Positions 37,447-49,398 of a DNA stretch of 64,000 nt are shown piece after piece; positions within the stretch are counted from its first letter, which is position 1; every line of letters begins with the position of its first letter. The notes beneath the pieces were generated by a model. The model made no database searches, was not told where the DNA came from, and was given only the letters and a program-made list of their open reading frames with translations. The position numbers and the translations under genes are program-made. Source of the stretch: Hygrocybe punicea (Eukaryota; Basidiomycota; Agaricomycetes; Agaricales; Hygrophoraceae); NCBI GenBank assembly GCA_963556145.1, contig OY744470.1, forward strand, positions 5,456,001 through 5,520,000, given 5' to 3'.

Positions 37447-38353
37447 TGTAGAGGGTCGACGTCCCTCTGAGTCCGTATCATCAATATATCACGAATCCGG
37501 ACCAACCCGATGCCGCCATTCGACTTGCATTCGAACCCGACGTAACCCGACGTGACGTGACCCGACGTGACCGACGTAACCCGACACATGCCGCTTTGTG
37601 ACGGCCGCTTTTGGGCTAAATCCGGCAGCCTCAAACGCCTCGGAGTTCCAATTCCAGGAGATGGATCTCTTCGGACTCAATCCCCGACTTCGGATTTACT
37701 TTATTTATGCATCCCCTCGTCCTTTCGGAGATATGTAGGACTTTCTAGATCTTTTCCTTGCATATTCGTTTTCCCCTCCATTTCCTGTCTTCGTTGCTTT
37801 GCAACCCCCCTTTCCACTTCCCCATTCCAGTGTTTCTTTGTAGTTTCTATCGGCCGAAGTAGACATGTCCGAAAGTAGCTACACACTCATGTACTATAAA
37901 AACGGTCCCCGACGACCGTACAAAATAACATACCATTAGTCCCCGTTTCTCTCATAGTCAGAATTGTTTTAATCCCTTCAAATGCTCGTCCACGTAGTTC
38001 CTTAGCTTTTTATAGTTCACTTCGTCGACTTTATCATTGTTCCCGTATATTTGTTCATCGTTTCCGACCCGACCCGACCTGACCCGCAGTACCCGACATC
38101 GTCGGCATCGTCGGGTTCATTCGTTTTCAGTCCGTTCACCATCGGGTTCATCGTTATTAGTCCGTTTTCACTCCGTTCATCGCCGGATTTGTCGTTACTA
38201 GTCGAGTTTATGCGGCGGCTTTACTTTTATTTCACTTTCACTTCACTTATTATCCCCGACACTGAATTATCCAGTCACTTCTACGCTGACACCCTCTGGT
38301 TAGGATCATATTTCTTTATATAGTTCCGAAGCCACCAAGAACCCGCATCTACA
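37447..38353 (+). repeat. 3' LTR, family 2
   Basis: Direct copy of the 5' LTR followed by the duplicated ACGC. Confidence 0.95.
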
Positions 38354-38939
38354 ACGCTATGACCACCACCAGAAACGGTGGCACCACCACCAGCACAGCG
38401 GCAGCAGCAGCACCAACACCAACACCAGCACCATCACGGCAGCAGCGGCTATGCTACGACCACCACCATCACGGCGGCACCACCACCAGTGGCAGCAATG
38501 CAACGGCTGCAACACCACCACCACCAGCAACGGCGGCTACGCTATGACCACCACCAGAAACGGCGGCACCACCAGCACCAGCATGGCGGCGGTGGCAACA
38601 CCAGCACCACTAGCACCACCAGCATGGCATCACCAGCAGCCGCAGCACCAGCTGGATACTGGGTGTGGCATTACTCGAACATACTGTACTTGTCCTGTAG
38701 TTAATATAATAGTAATATATTTTATTGATTTCTGCAAATATCCATTCTAAGTGAAATAATAGAAGAATAAGTACTATTTAAGATTGATAAGTCGACAATA
38801 AGTCAGATTTAAGTCATTCAAGCAGAGAGACCTACTTAATTTCGTCTTAGTCGTCTTAGTGCTTAAGACGCTCTAAGACAGCTAAGTGCTGACTAAGAGC
38901 TGACTAAGGCGGGATAAGACCGAACCCCATTTCCTGATG

Positions 38940-39689
38940 GAGGTGCTGCAAGTCACAGCACTTTGGTGAGTTTTTTCATCTCACCCACAGCTATTGTCAA
39001 GGGCACAGGTCTCGCACCTTCAGCGCAAACACTGCTGACACCGCACTATTTTGCAGGATGCAAAATGATTGCAAAATGATTGGAAGCTTGTTAAAGTTTT
39101 GCATTTGATTTTAAACCGTGCAAAATCCAATTAAAATTTCACACATAATAACTCGTGAAATTCTATTTAAACACAACGATTTGTGGGAATTTATCTCGAC
39201 ACAAAATTAATCAAATTCAAAAGTATTGTTCTGAGTGAAAATGTAGACAAAAGTGAAAGTTTTCCCATACCTTGTCAGCTGTCAAAATAATTGTAAAAAA
39301 TATCAAATTCAATCAAATTTGCAAGACGTCAAAATCTTGTTTATTCAACCTCACCAAATGTAGAATTTTGGCCAAGGATTTTGCCAGTCACAACATTCCA
39401 TATTTCACAATAAGATTTAGCCTTTGCAAAATATTTCGGAAATAAAGCATTTTGCATGGCCCACAATGCTTCGCGCACTCAAGTGTGTCACTCATCACAC
39501 TCTTAGCACACACTTAGTGAACACTTGAGTGCACGCCTGAGAGTGGAGTAAAGGTTTTTTATTTCATTCGCTAAGTAAGAGGACTAAAATTTACGACCCG
39601 CCGTGATCTTTGAGGAAACCTTTGGAAATGGAAGACATAGCCTGCTTGAGCTTGCGAGATTTGTGGTGCCCCCTTAATCGATCTTGCCA
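38940..39689. other. AT-rich intergenic stretch
   Basis: No gene seen. It holds repeated CAAAATG/CAAATTC words and a short inverted pair ACTCAAGTGTG / CACTTGAGTGC (39478-39532), which may be a decayed small transposon. Confidence 0.45.
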
Positions 39690-40365
39690 TCAATGTTGAG
39701 GAAGTGGTGGCTCTCCCTTCTCAACTCTGGTCAACCACGTTTGGTAAACCATTTCAGACCACTCAGTCCAGCGCCCATAGTTTTCTCCACTTGCATCATA
39801 CGTCCAGGGCAGGGGAAACCAAGACACCATGGCGGTCTGGGCGCCATTGCCTAACAGGGAGCCCATCAGGTTTGGTAAATTAAAAGCACAAACATACCGG
39901 TGTAACAGATATACGTCCCACAAAGTAAAAGGATCTCATCCTCGCTCAAGTCATCATCCCAGAGGCAATCAACTGAATTGCTATCTTGAACCAAGAACCC
40001 ATCCCGATGCAGGAGTACCGCAGATGACGGGCCTTGTAAGATGGTGTGGAAGCTTGTTTCCTGCACAGCCAGACGCCACAAAACCCCGGCACGTGGGTGA
40101 GGCGGTCGAATGGATAGCCACTGAATGAGGGATGGACCGGCAAGAAGCTCAGATAACTGAACGCCAAGGTCCACCACCGGGGATGTTGGTAATCCTGCAG
40201 GCGGCCGGGTGATCGGGTCTGGAAAACGTTGGTCGTGAGGAGGTGAGGCGGTTTGGGTGGAGGAGGGGATATACTGTGGGAGGAATTGGGGGAGTAGTAA
40301 AGCACCCCATTCAGGAGGTGCACCCATCCTTCAGAGTGGTCCAGCGGCTGTGGTGGAGCAGACAT
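39690..40365 (-). CDS. conserved-looking unknown protein, 192 residues
   Basis: Three exons (complement): 40324-40365, 39898-40273, 39690-39850, joined in frame over GT-AG introns of 50 and 47 bp. It starts MSAPPQPLDHSEGW and ends in PPLPQH. The most protein-like part is GVLWRLAVQETSFHTILQ, LLHRDGFLVQDSNSVDCLWDDDLSEDEILLLCG and MVSWFPLPWTYDASG. I do not recognise a domain. Clean splicing with frame maintained and a balanced composition argue for a real gene. The intron 1 donor could instead be GTGCTT 18 bp downstream. No signal peptide or membrane segment. Confidence 0.6.
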
Positions 40366-41427
40366 GACGTCCAAATAACCAACACAAGGGATGAGGTGAT
40401 GACGGGAAAAGTACGCAAGATTGAAGGGCGTGGCAAGATCAGGGCGAAGAAGGAAGGCGTGTCTGGGAGCCCAAAACACGCTTGGGAAACTGAAGACCTG
40501 ACCGGGAGGAGCACTGAGGTACAGGAAGTGGGATTGGTGTCTGGGGAGCCCAAAACACGTCAGGGTGTGAGTCTGGAGAAAAAGATCGTGAGCTCAGGAG
40601 CGGGACTTCGGCCAAGCATCTGCGGCGTCTCAAAGCTCGCTGGCCCACTCGGTCCCAGGGTTGATCCCTGAGTGGCCCAACGAGCGGCGAGAGGCCGGCA
40701 GAAAAAAAAGCACTCACACGCAGGAATGGGGCGATGAGACCATGCCGAAGCCGCGTAGGGAGGAATCCGGGGGCACTGACGTGTAACGGGGAATCCAGGG
40801 GGAGCACTGGTGGAAGAGGAAGCGAACAACGTGTCTGGGAGCCCAAAACACGTTAGATAGACGATGGAGGAGGCAGCGGGCGCATGTCTGGGAACCCAAA
40901 ACACGCTGAGGAGAAGGAGAAAGAAACAAAAAGCCCCAATAAGGCGAGCCCACCCAAACAAAGACAAACAACCAAAAAAGGTCTCAATGCCTTGCCTTCT
41001 AAGTTCTTCATCAGCATCTTATGGGTTCCCAGAGACGCTGAGCCCACCCCTCATTCCCTCGTCTGTCGCATGACCCAGGAACGTTTGCCATCTGCCCCCC
41101 GTCACTTTGCTCGAACCGCTGGCCGTACGTCCTCGCTCACCAAATCTTCAGCGTCTTATGGGTTCCCAGAGACGCTGAGTCAGCTCCTCACTCTGTCCCT
41201 TTCGCTCACTAAGTCTTTCCCTCATTCCTTTTCCTCATTCTCTCGTCTTCAAGTCACCCGGGGACGTTCGCCATTCACCTGTCGAATCACGCCATCCTCG
41301 CTCACCAAATCTTCAGCGTCTTATGGGTTCCCAGAGATGCTGAGTCGGCTCCTCACTCCCCTTCTTTGCTTCAGTCATGCAAGTACTTCATTTCGTTATC
41401 ATGCTGTGCACTTTAGTACAAGTCATT
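40366..41427. repeat. region with dispersed TGGGAACCCA-type motifs
   Basis: About 1.06 kb without a convincing gene. A ~22-bp motif (GTGTCTGGGAGCCCAAAACA) occurs near 40458, 40540, 40828 and 40884. Its inverse form (CTTATGGGTTCCCAGAGACG) occurs near 41018, 41155 and 41321. Confidence 0.7.
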
Positions 41428-43259
41428 CTACGCCTCCACGATCTCTGCTGTTCCTTCAACAATCACTAGCTTTCTCAGTCCCAACAGTTGCCTAAGTTTG
41501 TCTTCGTCCATGTCGGCGAACGGCGTCCATGGGTCTTCGAGTTTCTTCTCGAAGACGGGGATTTTGTGCAATTCGAGGTTCTCCTGAATGATGGCAGCAA
41601 CCGATCCCACACCCTACCCATGCTATCAGATCAAGAAAGAGCGAGATGGATCAAATGTACCTGCACCAATGGCGGCATCCAAAAATTTGATGTCAGGTAT
41701 AGAATCAAGAACAAAACCAACCCATTTAGCACGACCAACCGGTCTGAGAGCATATGGTCCTGGTCCGCCTTCTTACGTTTGTTGGTGGCCTGCTTGGTCT
41801 GAGACAGTGAGTACTGAGCGCATATGGGCATACACAGATACTCACTGGTTTCTCCCAGATGCATATGTCGAAACAATTTTCTGACGAGCCAGAGGCAATG
41901 AGATGACGCTCAGGAGAGGAGATGGCCTGAATCCAATCTAATGAAGAGACTTAAATTGACTTCTCATTGGTTTACGTACCTCAACTGTCTGAATCAATGC
42001 CTGGCCTGAATTCATCTCCATTCATTATTGCTGTGCAGTTTGACTGATGAACAACTCACCTCTGTCGTGATGCAAGGTCTGGACAACCCCTTCCGAATTT
42101 GTGTTGAAGAGGTAGACATTACCGTGATCACTTCCACATACGACCACATTGGCCTGCTCGGCGAAAACCCCCTTCTTCACGTATCTTCGAGTGACTGCCA
42201 CGCTGAAGGATCGCACGGGAGAAGTCCGAGTTATGTTATATAAATCAAATCCCGTGCTCAAGTTGTCAACGAGGACGAATTTTTCTGATGGGCAGACACT
42301 AGCATTCCCTCTATGAAATTCACCTCAGTTTGCTGGATGTTTTTCACATCAAATCACTCACATGCCAGACTTGAACACCTTGGACCATTTCTTGACGGAT
42401 GTCTCTGCATCTCGACAGGAACTAGCCAAATGAGGATCAGCAGGACGCTGTGGCCAGTATATACGTTCACTCACACTTCTCCGGACTCCAAACTGAACAC
42501 CAATAGGTTCTGATAGCCACTCGTGAAGTGGATAGCGCGAGGGATGGTCAGGTCCAGCATGTGCTTATTCCATAGGCTCGTGAGAGTACCTGTATTTATC
42601 TAAGCATTCTTTTGAAGTTTCCTTTACTCCGAACTCACCGTTCTTCTCCAGGCAATAAACCTGAACCTGACCATAGTGACTCGATGTTGCGAGTCGGCTG
42701 CGTGTTGGATCAAATGCCAGGGCCTCGACACTGTTGCTAACGGCAAATGCGTGGGTGTTCGACAACTCCAAGAACTTGCCCTGACCTTCATCAGTGCCAC
42801 CGTTGAATGAAATGAGGGGTATACTCACCCCAAACCTGCTTTGGCAATATACTGACACCATTCCTCTTCCAGTTCCGAAGCAAAGTGTTTCGCCCGTGAC
42901 TCCAGCTTCAGAAGCTAGCCACTTTATACAGGTGATTTGCCCCCACTTTCCTCCGTTGTCATGGATCACCTGGATGCATTTGTATTTTTCTAAGATCCAA
43001 ACCCGAACAGCTTCATCATCTCCTACATCACGTCATCAGTGCTGTGTTCCCAAGTCACTGGTCTCCCTACCTCCACTTGCAAGTTGTTCACCATCGTGAG
43101 CGAAGGCAAAGCAGTTGACGGCTGCAGTGTGGCCAGCAAGCCGTCTAGCTAGTCGATATTGCTGTCTGGAAATAAGGCAATGAATAAGCTTGGAGGAACC
43201 AGACGTACATCTTTTTGCACAAAAATTTGATCCCAAATTTCTTGAATGGTTGACGGCAT
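41428..43259 (-). CDS. WD40-repeat protein with C-terminal membrane anchor, 444 residues
   Basis: Eleven exons (complement): 43209-43259, 43071-43161, 43022-42829, 42639-42780, 42475-42589, 42362-42421, 42060-42310, 41980-42005, 41846-41926, 41661-41798, 41428-41613. All junctions are GT-AG and in frame, including a 26-nt exon. WD40-type blades are seen at LAGHTAAVNCFAFAHDG...DDEAVRVWIL, GQITCIKWL, VEALAFDPTRSRLATSSHYG and VVVCGSDHGNVYLFN, with ISSPERHLIASGSS...FDICIWE last. After a basic linker (KRKKADQD) comes one hydrophobic segment (LVVLNGLVLFLILYLTS, residues ~359-375), then a ~65-residue tail. The tail-anchored design suggests a scaffold on an internal or plasma membrane. Partners are unknown. 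Confidence 0.85.
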
Positions 43260-43852
43260 GAAAGAGTATTAGGACTTTCTGCACTGACGGCGTATTCAGT
43301 ATATATACTCAAAATATATAATTGTGTTCTCCATTCTTTTGTGAGGATGAACAATATCATTCTGTTGTGACGTCGTGTTGGCACGCTTACGAGAACATAA
43401 CAAGGACACAAATAGTTCACCATTTAGAGAATTATCATACAGAAAATGACTCAAAGGGGAACAAGGATCATAAATAATAAATAGGGACTCCACGAAAGTG
43501 CACCTCAGAAATAATGCAGACCGCTGGTATTATTCGCCGACATCTACCACTCATCACAGGACGTATTATATTCACAACCCAGAGACTTCCTGACCCACCA
43601 ATGATCACCCCACGGATGGATTTTTACGCAGAAGAGCGAGACTTGACCTCCTTGGCAAAGGAACAAAGCGAATGCAGCGACAAAGCCATGTCGGAACTAT
43701 CCGTTCTAGAAAGCGACGAGGAACCCATCAGCGGTCACAAAATCCCTAAACCACCAGGTGAGGCAGGCCGCCCAGGCAGTGGCGGTTACAACTTGAAGGA
43801 TGTGCTGGGATGGGCCAAGGCGGAATTTGACCAAGTGCAGGTAGCATGAATA

Positions 43853-46344
43853 TAGTGTTTTAAAGTCCGGTTAGGTCCGGTTTTTTGCCTTTTTTGGAAG
43901 TTAACCGGGACTGGACCGGTTGCCTAACATTGCAAAAATGAAAAAAACCGGACCGGACTGACAGAAACCGGTTGCCATTTGTTTTTTTCGGTCCATTAAC
44001 CAGTTTAAACTGGTTTTAACCTGAACCAGTTAATAACCAGTCCAGACTGGTTTTGCACCAGGTCTGGACCGGTTTATACTATTCAAAGCTTAGAATATTG
44101 AATTGTAATTGTAAGTGTGATTTCTCGTCACATAAGTGACACTACCTCAACTCCGAGTCTCCGACCACAACGTCAAGCAGAACGGTTTGTGATTGCGAAC
44201 CCTTCTGCTCAAGTTAAGTCTTCTGTTTTTTGTTGTACTGTGTATATTTCACTAACATTTTACCTTTCTAATGTAGATATTCACCGCGACATCGGTCAGC
44301 ACAACGACGACGACAATTCACACAGCCATCACAACCGTGACACAACAACAAGATTCTGCAAGAACAAGTACAGCACCTGCGACAATGACAACGAATAATA
44401 CAACCCACCACCATCTCCCACAGGAACCATGGATCGGACCACAGAAAGGCGCATGATGACAAGACCATGACCACTACCAACACCCACGTCACAACAAGAC
44501 GACGATGATGACGACGACAGGGAAGTTGAAGGCTGGGAGGGTGGTGCGCCCACCTACCGGCCCAGGTACATATGCCACCTTTGTCCCATCGACATCTTGC
44601 TAACCACACACCTCGCAAACACAGGCTGATGCGTCAACAGACACGCAGACGTCGTTTGCAAGGAATTCGGCATGGTAATAATGAAGGATGCGGAAAGGGC
44701 CAACAGGATGGCCCCGCTGGACAAGCACCGCCAGTCCCCCCAATGGCCAGCTCCATTGGACACCAACAGCCCAATCAAGGACGGCCCCACATCCAACGAG
44801 GATGGCAGTGAGGATGGCCCCCCATCTACCTCGCGAGGGTGACAACCGCGTCAATTGACGCGCGAGGTATGTGGCGCCCCAAGTCATGGAAACCAGCAGG
44901 TTAAGGGCCATGGCCTCACATGAGGCTAGGGTTGACCACGGGTGTGGTACGGGTTGGGTTTGCCAATACCGTACCTGCACCCGTGAAGACCGTACCCGTG
45001 ACGGGTAGCACCCGCCACGAACCGTACGACCCGCGGGTGCTACAGGTCTGTGGTGGGAGCTCGTTCCGTCCTGGTCATTGTCGACCTCGCGAATGCCTCG
45101 CCATGTCAATTGACATGCGGCTGACGTGGTTCGCGAGGTCATTTGAGGGGGGGTCATGGTTCTGTCAACATTGTTGACAGTCCCCATGGCCCTTCATCCC
45201 CTGGCCCATCCTTGTCCCACGTCGCGTCGTTGCCGACCTCGTCACCGTTGGCCAATCGGCTGGTGTCGTTGTGGCCGTCGTCGCCCCGGCTGTCATTGTC
45301 CTGGCCGTCGTCGTTCCGGCTGTCATGGTCCTGGCCGTCGTCGTCCCGGCCGCCATCGTTGTGGCCATCGTTGTCCTGGCCATCATCGTTCTGGCTGTCG
45401 TCATCATGGCTGTCGTCGTCATAATCCCGGGCCCTCGTCGTCCACGTCCACCTCGTCCTATCCGCGTCGTCGTCCCCATCACCGTCACCATCCTTGCTAT
45501 GGTATTCCATGTCGTTTGCGTTGCCATGGGCTGCTTGACTGCTGCCGCCGTCTTCGCATACACGTTGGCCCGCGTTTCGACGCCGTTAGGCCGTGGGCTC
45601 GCACTTCTTGGCAGCGGCGTCGTGGCTTTGAGCTGGTGTTGGTGCCCGATTGGCTGGGCGTTGGTGCCGGCGTTGTGGGATCGCGGTCTGGGACGCGTTT
45701 AGACGCGTCCTCTTGCGGGCGTGGGGTTTTGGGTTGGGGTTTTCGTGGTGGTATGGTAATTCAATATTATCTAAGAAAAGATAGTCAGTTTAATGTCAAA
45801 TACAAAAGAAATGTACCTGAGGGCACGTAGCCCTGTTGTTGTCACCAACCCGTCGAAAACCGCGGTGTCGCGGGTACGGGTCACGGTTTGGTTGCGGGTG
45901 CCAAATTTGGCAACCGTACCCGTACCCGCGCCACCCGTGACCTAAAAACCACGGGTAAACCCGTACCCGTGGTCAACCTTACATGAGGCCCCCCCATCTA
46001 CCTCGCGAGGGTGAAAGCCGCATCATTGGCGCCAACAAGAATTGGGCAGGGCAGGGCAAAGTGCCATGCCCACTATTATAATACATAATTTGTCCCTTAG
46101 TTTTATTATCTACATACACAAAAAATATACAATTTCCCTATCTACGAGGTGAACTGGAAAGTCCGGTTGTAACTGGTTGCAGCCAGTTGCAACTCGGTTG
46201 TATAAGGGTGAGCCAAATCGGGCAACCGCAACCAGCAGCCTCCCACATCGGGCGCAACCGCAACCGGTGGTCCGGTCTTTTTTGGTTCAGTCCGGTTGGG
46301 TCCCGGTTTTTTTCCGGTCCTATGGACTGGACCTTGAAACACTA
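43853..46344. mobile_element. hAT-like non-autonomous element A, 8-bp TSD
   Basis: Ends TAGTGTTTTAAAGTCC and (inverse) TAGTGTTTCAAGGTCC, flanked by the exact 8-bp duplication CATGAATA (43845-43852, 46345-46352). GTCCGGTT words crowd both ends. A second element (44927-45981) is nested in it. Confidence 0.9.
44927..45981. mobile_element. hAT-like element C nested in element A, 8-bp TSD
   Basis: Ends TAGGGTTGACCACGGGT and (inverse) TAAGGTTGACCACGGGT, with CATGAGGC duplicated at 44919-44926 and 45982-45989. Subterminal ACCCGTACCCG words. The interior has GCC/GTC triplet-rich repeats (45260-45430). No transposase. Confidence 0.9.
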
Positions 46345-46509
46345 CATGAATATTGCGTGATGAATTGAAAAAAAGGAGTTGACTTCGAGTCGTAGAAATG
46401 CGTCCGCTCCCAAGCCAACGAGAAGCTGAGCCGGGATAAAAGCTACGCACCTCAAAAAGACAGCGCGATACGTGCCATTTGTCTTCAAGTAAGCAACTAA
46501 CCTCAGCTA

Positions 46510-47715
46510 TAGTGTTGCCGAAGTTCAGTTCGGTCCGGTTCCGACCCTTTTTGGCGGAACCGCGAACTGAACTTCGGGTCCGGTTTGGCGCATGGCCAAA
46601 CCTGGACCCGGACGGCATTGAACCGTTTCTCCGCGTTTGGTCTGGGTTCAGACGTGGTCTGAACCCCGGACCGAGGTGGGCTCACCCCATGAGCTCCGTT
46701 CTCCTCGCGAATGGCAGGCACGTATCAATCGATACGGCGCTACACTTCGCAAGGTAGTTGGGCTGCGGGGGAGCCGTCTGGCGCTGCTGCTGCCGCCGCT
46801 GTCACTGCTGCCGTTGCTGCCGCTGCCGGCGCTGCTGCTGCTGCCGTCGCCGTTGCTGCTGCCGGCGCTGCTGCTGCTGCCGTCGCCGTTGCTGCTGCCG
46901 GCGCTGCTGCTGCTGCCGTCGCCGTTGCTGCTGCCACTGCTGCTGCTGCTGTCGTGGCCGTTGCTGCTGCTGCTGCTGCTGCTGTTGCTGTTGCTGCTGC
47001 TGCCGGCATTGCTGCTGCTGCTGGCCGTCATAGTTGTGGTTGCCGTTGTTGTTGCCGCCGCTGGTGGTGATGTTGGATGGCTTTGGCTGTTGCTGCTGCC
47101 GCTGCTGCTGCTGCTGCTGCCGTTGCTGCCGGCGCTGCTGATTCTGCTGTTGCTGCTGCTGCTGGCCGTTGCCGTTGTTGTTGCCTGGTTGCCGTTGCCT
47201 TTGCCGTTGCCGTTGCCGCCGCTGGTGGTGGTGGTGGTGGTGGTGGTGGTGTTGCGGCTGCCCCGCGTCCGTTGGCATTGCGTTGGCATTGGCATTCATC
47301 TTGTGCCAATGTGGTTGCGATGTGGTCGCAGTTGAGTTGCCTGCCGCAAATAACATTAGTAAAGTTAAGAAAAAAATGGAAACTTACCTTTGAACACAAC
47401 ACAATTTGTGTTGTGTTCAACCCGCGTTGAAGTTGCTGTGTTGCGTGAAAGGTCACGGCCGGTCACATGATGCCGTTTAACACGAAATAGTAAGTAAAGA
47501 AATACGAAAAACAAATGAAATCAATACCTTAAAAATATCCGCGTTCGCGGTTTGAACGCGGTTTGGAGCCGTTCAGGAAATCCGGCAGGCCTCGAAACCC
47601 GGAACTGAACCCGCGGTCCGGTTCAGCACTTGGCTGAACTTAGACCGAACTTAGGGTTCGGTTCGGGGTTTGAACCGGGTTCGGCTAGGTTCGGAACCGA
47701 ACTACGGCAACACTA
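46510..47715. mobile_element. hAT-like element B, 8-bp TSD
   Basis: Ends TAGTGTTGCCGAAGTTCAG and (inverse) TAGTGTTGCCGTAGTTCGG, with CTCAGCTA duplicated at 46502-46509 and 47716-47723. GAACCGGACC-type subterminal words. The core 46780-47260 is a GCTGCTGCC triplet array. Confidence 0.92.
46780..47260. repeat. (GCT/GCC/GTT) triplet microsatellite
   Basis: Imperfect triplet array that stays open in all frames (poly-Ala, poly-Leu, poly-Gln readings). It lies wholly within hAT-like element B. Confidence 0.9.
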
Positions 47716-48046
47716 CTCAGCTAAACTTGCCCTCAGGAGCTCACAAACTGCACAGGCGTCCAAAAAGCATCCGATTTTAGACCAATACGTCAACCATTGG
47801 CAGGTCCGGTCTATGCTGAAACTTCACCTCAAGTACACCTCAGAGTCGGCTTGATGCACGAAGGAGAAGGCCATCGCCAAGAAGGTGGAGCAAGTCGTTG
47901 GAAAGGCGGTCGCCGTGAGAAAGGCCCTTCCCAAAAGGAAAGGAGCAGTGGCAGAGAGAGACCAGGAGGACGAGGATGAGGATGAGGATGAGGATGAGGG
48001 TGGTGATGGCGATGGCGGCGATGGCGACGGCAAGGAGATGGCTTAA

Positions 48047-49390
48047 GTTTCTAGAGATTGTCATTTTTAAATTTCTACAATCGGAACCGGTATGCAGCTA
48101 AGAAAGGGGTCGAGGCGTGGGTCCATTTCCAAATGATGTGTAGTATGAAAATGACATCAGAAAATCGGGGAGCTGCAGATATATCCAGGTGGAGTTGATA
48201 ATTGACAAACAGACTATTGAGCCATTGCAATGTCATATCTGGCCATAAAAGTGCATTCAAGTACATGTAATTATTATGATAATTAGTCATTTGCACTCAG
48301 ATTTGCAGAAAATGGATCACTGTATATAAGGAGTTACCATATACTTATAATTATTCCACTGAAATAGCATTTTTTCACAGACTTGTAAAACCATGGCCAT
48401 ACTATATAGGCCATTACAATAAACATCTAATTATTCCTGTGAAATATCATGTTAGAGCAGTCTTGTGGAATCATGACCATACAATATAGGCCATTATGAT
48501 AAATCTTCAATTATTTATGTAAAATATCATTTTGTGGCAGTCTTACAGAACCATGGCAATAGAATATAGAGTATTATACACCAATACAATAAACAGTTAA
48601 TTATTCCTGTGAAATCTCATTTTGGGGCAATTTTGCAAAATCATGACCATACAATATAGGCCATTATGATGACCATCTAATTGTTCCAGTGAAATATCAT
48701 GTTAGGGCAGTCTTGTAGAATCATGGCCATACAATATAAGCCATTATGATAAACATTTAATTGTTCCAGTGAAATATCATGTTAGGGCAGTGTGATTCTC
48801 TCTGTAGAATCATGGCCATACAATATAGGCAGTTATGATAAACATTTAATTACTTGTGTGAAATATCAGTCTTGCAGAACTACAATCCACAACATTCTGG
48901 CAGCACTGCACAATGGAATGGACATCATCCTCTTGGCACTTTATCTCCTTAGAAGGAGATCATTCCTGATCCTTGTTTTGATGAATCATCTTCATTAAGG
49001 CTACAAAGTCAGCATAGCTGTAGATTGCAACAATAACATGAGCAAGAATGCAAAGATTACCCAATCAAGTGAAGAACACACAAAGAATGCAATCCACAGG
49101 CAATTTGCACATCCTGTTTCTTGGTAGTAGCTAATCAGCAGAAAATACATCAGACCAATGATTACAATCAGATAGAGAAACCCACCCTTTAGTAAGACAT
49201 GATGTATCATAAAGTGCACTTTGAAGGCCAAGTAAAAGTTTAGGCCTTATCAACAGAATAATTATGCACACATCTGGCCTTGTCAATCCCTATTCTGAAG
49301 GCAATCTACCAGTGCATAGTCCAATTATATTTATTTGGAAATCAAACCATTTTTTGCACATACCAGAGCAACAATAACAGTGCATTTCCC
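48047..49390. other. AT-rich non-coding stretch with tandem repeats
   Basis: No gene seen. It contains the ~84-bp array listed separately and then AT-rich single-copy-like DNA. Confidence 0.5.
48330..48880 (+). repeat. degenerate ~80-90-bp tandem repeat, about six copies
   Basis: Units share TGTGAAATATCAT, GCAGTCTTG, CATGGCCATACAATATAGGC and ATTATGATAAAC. Spacing is about 75-90 bp. Confidence 0.8.
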
Positions 49391-49398
49391 ATCCTGCT

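Larger units (their letters stand above)
32922..38353 (+). mobile_element. non-autonomous LTR retrotransposon, family 2
   Basis: LTRs of 907 bp (32922-33828 and 37447-38353) begin TGTAGAGGG and end CATCTACA and look identical. A 4-bp duplication ACGC borders the element (32918-32921 and 38354-38357). Removing it restores GGCTACGCTATGACC, a motif seen intact elsewhere in the same array. The 3.6-kb interior is C-rich with long Arg/Pro/Ser open frames but no pol motif. It is therefore a LARD-like, helper-dependent element. Confidence 0.93.
31920..38939. mobile_element. DNA element with terminal inverted repeats and CTTAGT/TAAGTC subterminal repeats
   Basis: The left end CATCAGTAAATGGGGTT (31921) is matched by the inverse of AACCCCATTTCCTGATG (ends about 38939). 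Both ends carry dense CTAAGT/CTTAGT/TAAGTC motifs (31940-32040 and 38770-38920), typical of transposase-binding subterminal repeats. The core is a CAC/CGG triplet-rich array. A 5.4-kb LTR element is inserted within that array; without it the element is about 1.6 kb. No transposase was seen and no clear target-site duplication could be assigned. Confidence 0.65.
43514..48046 (+). pseudogene. unknown gene with hAT elements in its introns and a late stop codon
   Basis: Exon 1 (43514-43840) gives 109 residues ending KIPKPPGEAGRPGSGGYNLK and DVLGWAKAEFDQVQ, a pattern I associate with uncharacterised agaric proteins. A middle exon ending at 46488 (HLKKTARYVPFVFK) and a last exon from 47737 (ASKKHPILDQYVNHWQVRSM, LKLHLKYTSES) continue it. 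TGA at 47852-47854 interrupts the last exon; the same frame runs on through a basic then Asp/Glu-rich tail to TAA 48044-48046. Element A (43853-46344) begins just 12 bp after the first donor and element B (46510-47715) lies in the next intron. The junction between exon 1 and the middle exon could not be fixed. It may be expressed with enlarged introns or be dead. Confidence 0.55.

Noticed and set aside
46637..47356. Poly-Ala, poly-Leu and poly-Gln frames of 70-230 residues
   Set aside because: They lie in a GCT/GCC triplet array inside a hAT-like element and are open in every frame.
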